Assembly: GCF_008974245.1 (NCBI RefSeq)
Contig: NZ_BBZI01000005.1
Coordinates: forward strand, 986,040-1,050,039
Length of the DNA stretch: 64,000 bases
Direction of reading: 5' to 3'
Source of the DNA: Streptomyces abyssomicinicus
GTDB lineage: Bacteria; Actinomycetota; Actinomycetes; Streptomycetales; Streptomycetaceae
The position numbers and the translations under genes are program-made. The notes beneath the pieces were generated by a model that worked only from the letters and a program-made list of their open reading frames with translations, was not told the DNA's origin and ran no database searches. This document shows positions 62,186-64,000 of the stretch, piece by piece; the stretch's first letter is position 1, and every line of letters starts with the position of its first letter.

Positions 62186-63635
62186 TCAGTCGATGGTGAT
62201 CCTTTCTGCTCGGGGTGTGTCCGCGGTCAGGGTCCTGGCCGCGGGGTCGTAGACCAGGGTGATTTCCTGGTCGCGGAGGTGGGCGATGGCCTGCTCGAGC
62301 GTGGGCGGCGACGCCGGCCCGAGGCACGGACTTTCGTGCCTGACCGTTCCGATACGGCCGGTGAGGCGCAGGTGCAGGGCGGGCAGGCGGGGGAGGACCT
62401 GGTCCTCGCGGATGTAGGCGTTCGGTGTGCGATCAGGGTCTGGACGAGTGCTGCTGGTGTGTCCGTGGCGGCACCGGTAGCCGGGGTGCTGGTGAGCCCA
62501 GTGTGATTCCATGCGGCGTCCGCAGATGCCGCAGCACAGCAGACCGGCCAGCAGGTAGGTCCGGCCCGGTGTGGGCTGCGGGCGGGTGCGGATCTGCTGG
62601 ACGGCGATGAAGTCTGCCTCGCTGACGAGCGCGGGGTGTGCGGGGCGGGTGGAGATGATCCAGTCGCCTGGGGTGTTCCACCGGGTGACGTCCCGGTGGC
62701 CGAGTGAGGTCGTGGTCGGTGCGCTGGCGGTTCCAGACCTGGCGTCCGGTGTAGCGGGGGTTGGCGAGTATGGCCCTCACCGAGTGCAGCACCCACCGCC
62801 GTCCAGTCCGGTGAGGGTTGCGGGCCGCGTCCGCGGCGGCCGGGCAGGGAATGCTCGCGTCGTTGAGTGCCCGGGTGATGCGGGCCATGTGCTGTGCCCG
62901 ACCAGCCGCTGGGCGAAAATCCACGACACGACAGGACCGCACTCGGGGTGCACCGCCAAGGCCTGCGCGCACACGCCGCGGCGGGCGAGAGCCCGGTTCG
63001 GGTGCGGGCCGGCGTCCAACAGCCGGTAACCGTAGGGCGGGCGGCCGCCGAGGTAGCGGCCCTGGCTCCCGGGCCTGAACGGTCATCGCCGCCCGGGTGC
63101 GGATCCTGGCGCGGGCGATCTCCCGCTTGGACAGGATGCCCAGGAGGATCATCAATTCCTCCTGTCCGGCCACCTTGGGATCGACGGCACCGCCCAGTTC
63201 CGGCACCCACACCTCGACCCCGTAATGCTCGAAGAGAGGAGCCATGGACGCGAACTGGTTGCCGTAGAAGGCCCGCTCACTCGAGCCGATCACCACCGCG
63301 TCGAACTCCCGCTCCGGATCCGCCAACGTCACCAACAACGCGGAAGCCTCGGGACGGCGCGCCCAGGAGACGGTGCGGCTGCGGCCGACGTCGAAGTATT
63401 CCGCGACTATCCGCCCGTGTCCGGACACCAGCGCCTGGGCACCCATCAGCTGCCACGCTCTTGAGGTTGCCGGGTCCTGGTGGTCCTCCGTGGACATCCG
63501 ACCGTAGAACGCGAACCGAAGACTGCCTGACGAGAGGCCCGACAACGCGGAACTGGAGGCCTCGCAAGCCCAATTGGACAGCAGCCCGAGGGGAGGCGGA
63601 GATCCGGAGGCTGTCCCGACTGCATCCTGTGCCAT
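62186..63635 (-). pseudogene. Frameshifted serine recombinase
   Basis: A large serine recombinase broken by at least three frame changes. The N-terminal catalytic domain (FAFYGRMSTEDHQDP with the resolvase start, LVTLADPEREFDAVVIGSSE, ILGILSKREIARARIRTRAA) runs to about 63065. The linker PYGYRLLDAGPHP, which includes a recombinase-domain start, is in a second frame. NDASIPCPAAADA and RAILANPRYTGRQVWNRQRT return to the first. The zinc ribbon LLAGLLCCGICGRRMESHWA and the tail EITLVYDPAARTLTAD end in the second. ATG 63635 has GGGGAGG. It lies outside the second att copy and may belong to a second tandem element. Confidence 0.85.
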
Positions 63636-63879
63636 GACGGGAACCTCCCCGGGCACCCTTTGCCTTTCCTGCGAGTTGCCCTGCCGGGCAACTGATTGCA
63701 CCCGGACATCGAATAGTTGACCCGAACGAGTGAAGATCGGTCGCCGACCGTGAGGCGGTTCTCCTCTGCCCCGCCATCGGCAGGGCTGAACTGTCGCTTT
63801 GCGAACGTGGGACGCCTGTCCTTCCCCGCACCTGAGAAATCCGCTCGCAGAGGTCGGAGGCCGATGCCAGGATGCCCCA

Positions 63880-64000
63880 GTGAGTACCAGGCCGTGCCCG
63901 ACTTCCGACAGCTACGAGCGACTCGTCGCCGGCCTGTACGGACGAACCGTCGTCTCGGCCGACTACTTCGTACTCATGGGCGGCGAGGAAGGCACCGACC
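63880..64000 (+). CDS. Partial unknown protein, cut by the window end
   Basis: Forty codons from GTG 63880, with AGGA eight bases upstream, read TSDSYERLVAGLYGRTVVSA and then DYFVLMGGEEGTD. No family is recognisable from this much. ATG 63864 in another frame is also open to the end. The choice rests on better codon bias and the ribosome-binding site. Confidence 0.4.
   Translation, partial: MSTRPCPTSDSYERLVAGLYGRTVVSADYFVLMGGEEGTD

Overview
The window looks like chromosomal DNA of a Streptomyces or close relative. GC is very high, coding third positions are almost all G or C, GTG and TTG starts are common, genes are chained by ATGA/GTGA overlaps, and the families are typical of the genus (DUF5753 regulators, ROK, LacI, CBM2 proteins, GH75 chitosanase). 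No rRNA and no CRISPR array were seen. One tRNA is present, tRNA-Leu(GAG).

Layout. 0.6-9.0 kb is ordinary core or accessory metabolism: an SBF-type transporter divergent from a LysR regulator, a fatty-acyl-CoA ligase, an aldo/keto reductase, a secreted GH75 chitosanase, a pterin dehydratase, a DUF5753 regulator and an OsmC protein. 9.3-19.5 kb is a sugar or polyol uptake and oxidation locus: a ROK regulator, an RbsA/RbsC/RbsB-type importer, a Gfo/Idh/MocA dehydrogenase, a TIM-barrel isomerase and a secreted PQQ-type sugar dehydrogenase with PKD and carbohydrate-binding domains.

19.7-28.3 kb is the most striking metabolic cluster. It is a tightly overlapping operon with recognisable EboA, EboB (TatD), EboC (UbiA), EboE and EboF (phosphodiesterase) homologues plus two more TIM-barrel isomerases. 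The sugar-phosphate cyclase slot, held by a 3-dehydroquinate-synthase-like EboD in the known ebo operons, is here held by a myo-inositol-1-phosphate-synthase-like protein. A membrane- or export-linked pathway for an unknown cyclitol-type metabolite is inferred.

28.3-36.0 kb is a five-gene oligopeptide/cello-oligosaccharide-type ABC importer divergent from a LacI regulator that carries an unusual ~260-residue repetitive Ala/Pro tail. 36.4-46.0 kb is an oxalate/formate-type CoA-ester cluster: an OFA transporter, an NDP-forming acyl-CoA ligase, formyl-CoA transferase, a divergent SucC/SucD-like pair and an aldehyde dehydrogenase. 46.3-47.5 kb is a secreted CBM2 plus Cip1-like cellulose-active protein behind a perfect CebR box.

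47.8-62.0 kb is an accessory island next to tRNA-Leu. The 13 bases at the tRNA 3' end recur at 62035-62047. Twelve-base inverted arms lie inside both copies, as expected for attL and attR. The island holds degraded insertion sequences, one of them inserted into another, and a CHAT-caspase/TPR system with two CATRA-type partners. It also holds two membrane-anchored exported proteins of visibly lower GC and a SUKH (SMI1/KNR4) protein bracketed by two copies of one IS end. Right of the second att copy lies a frameshifted serine recombinase, possibly from a second element in tandem.
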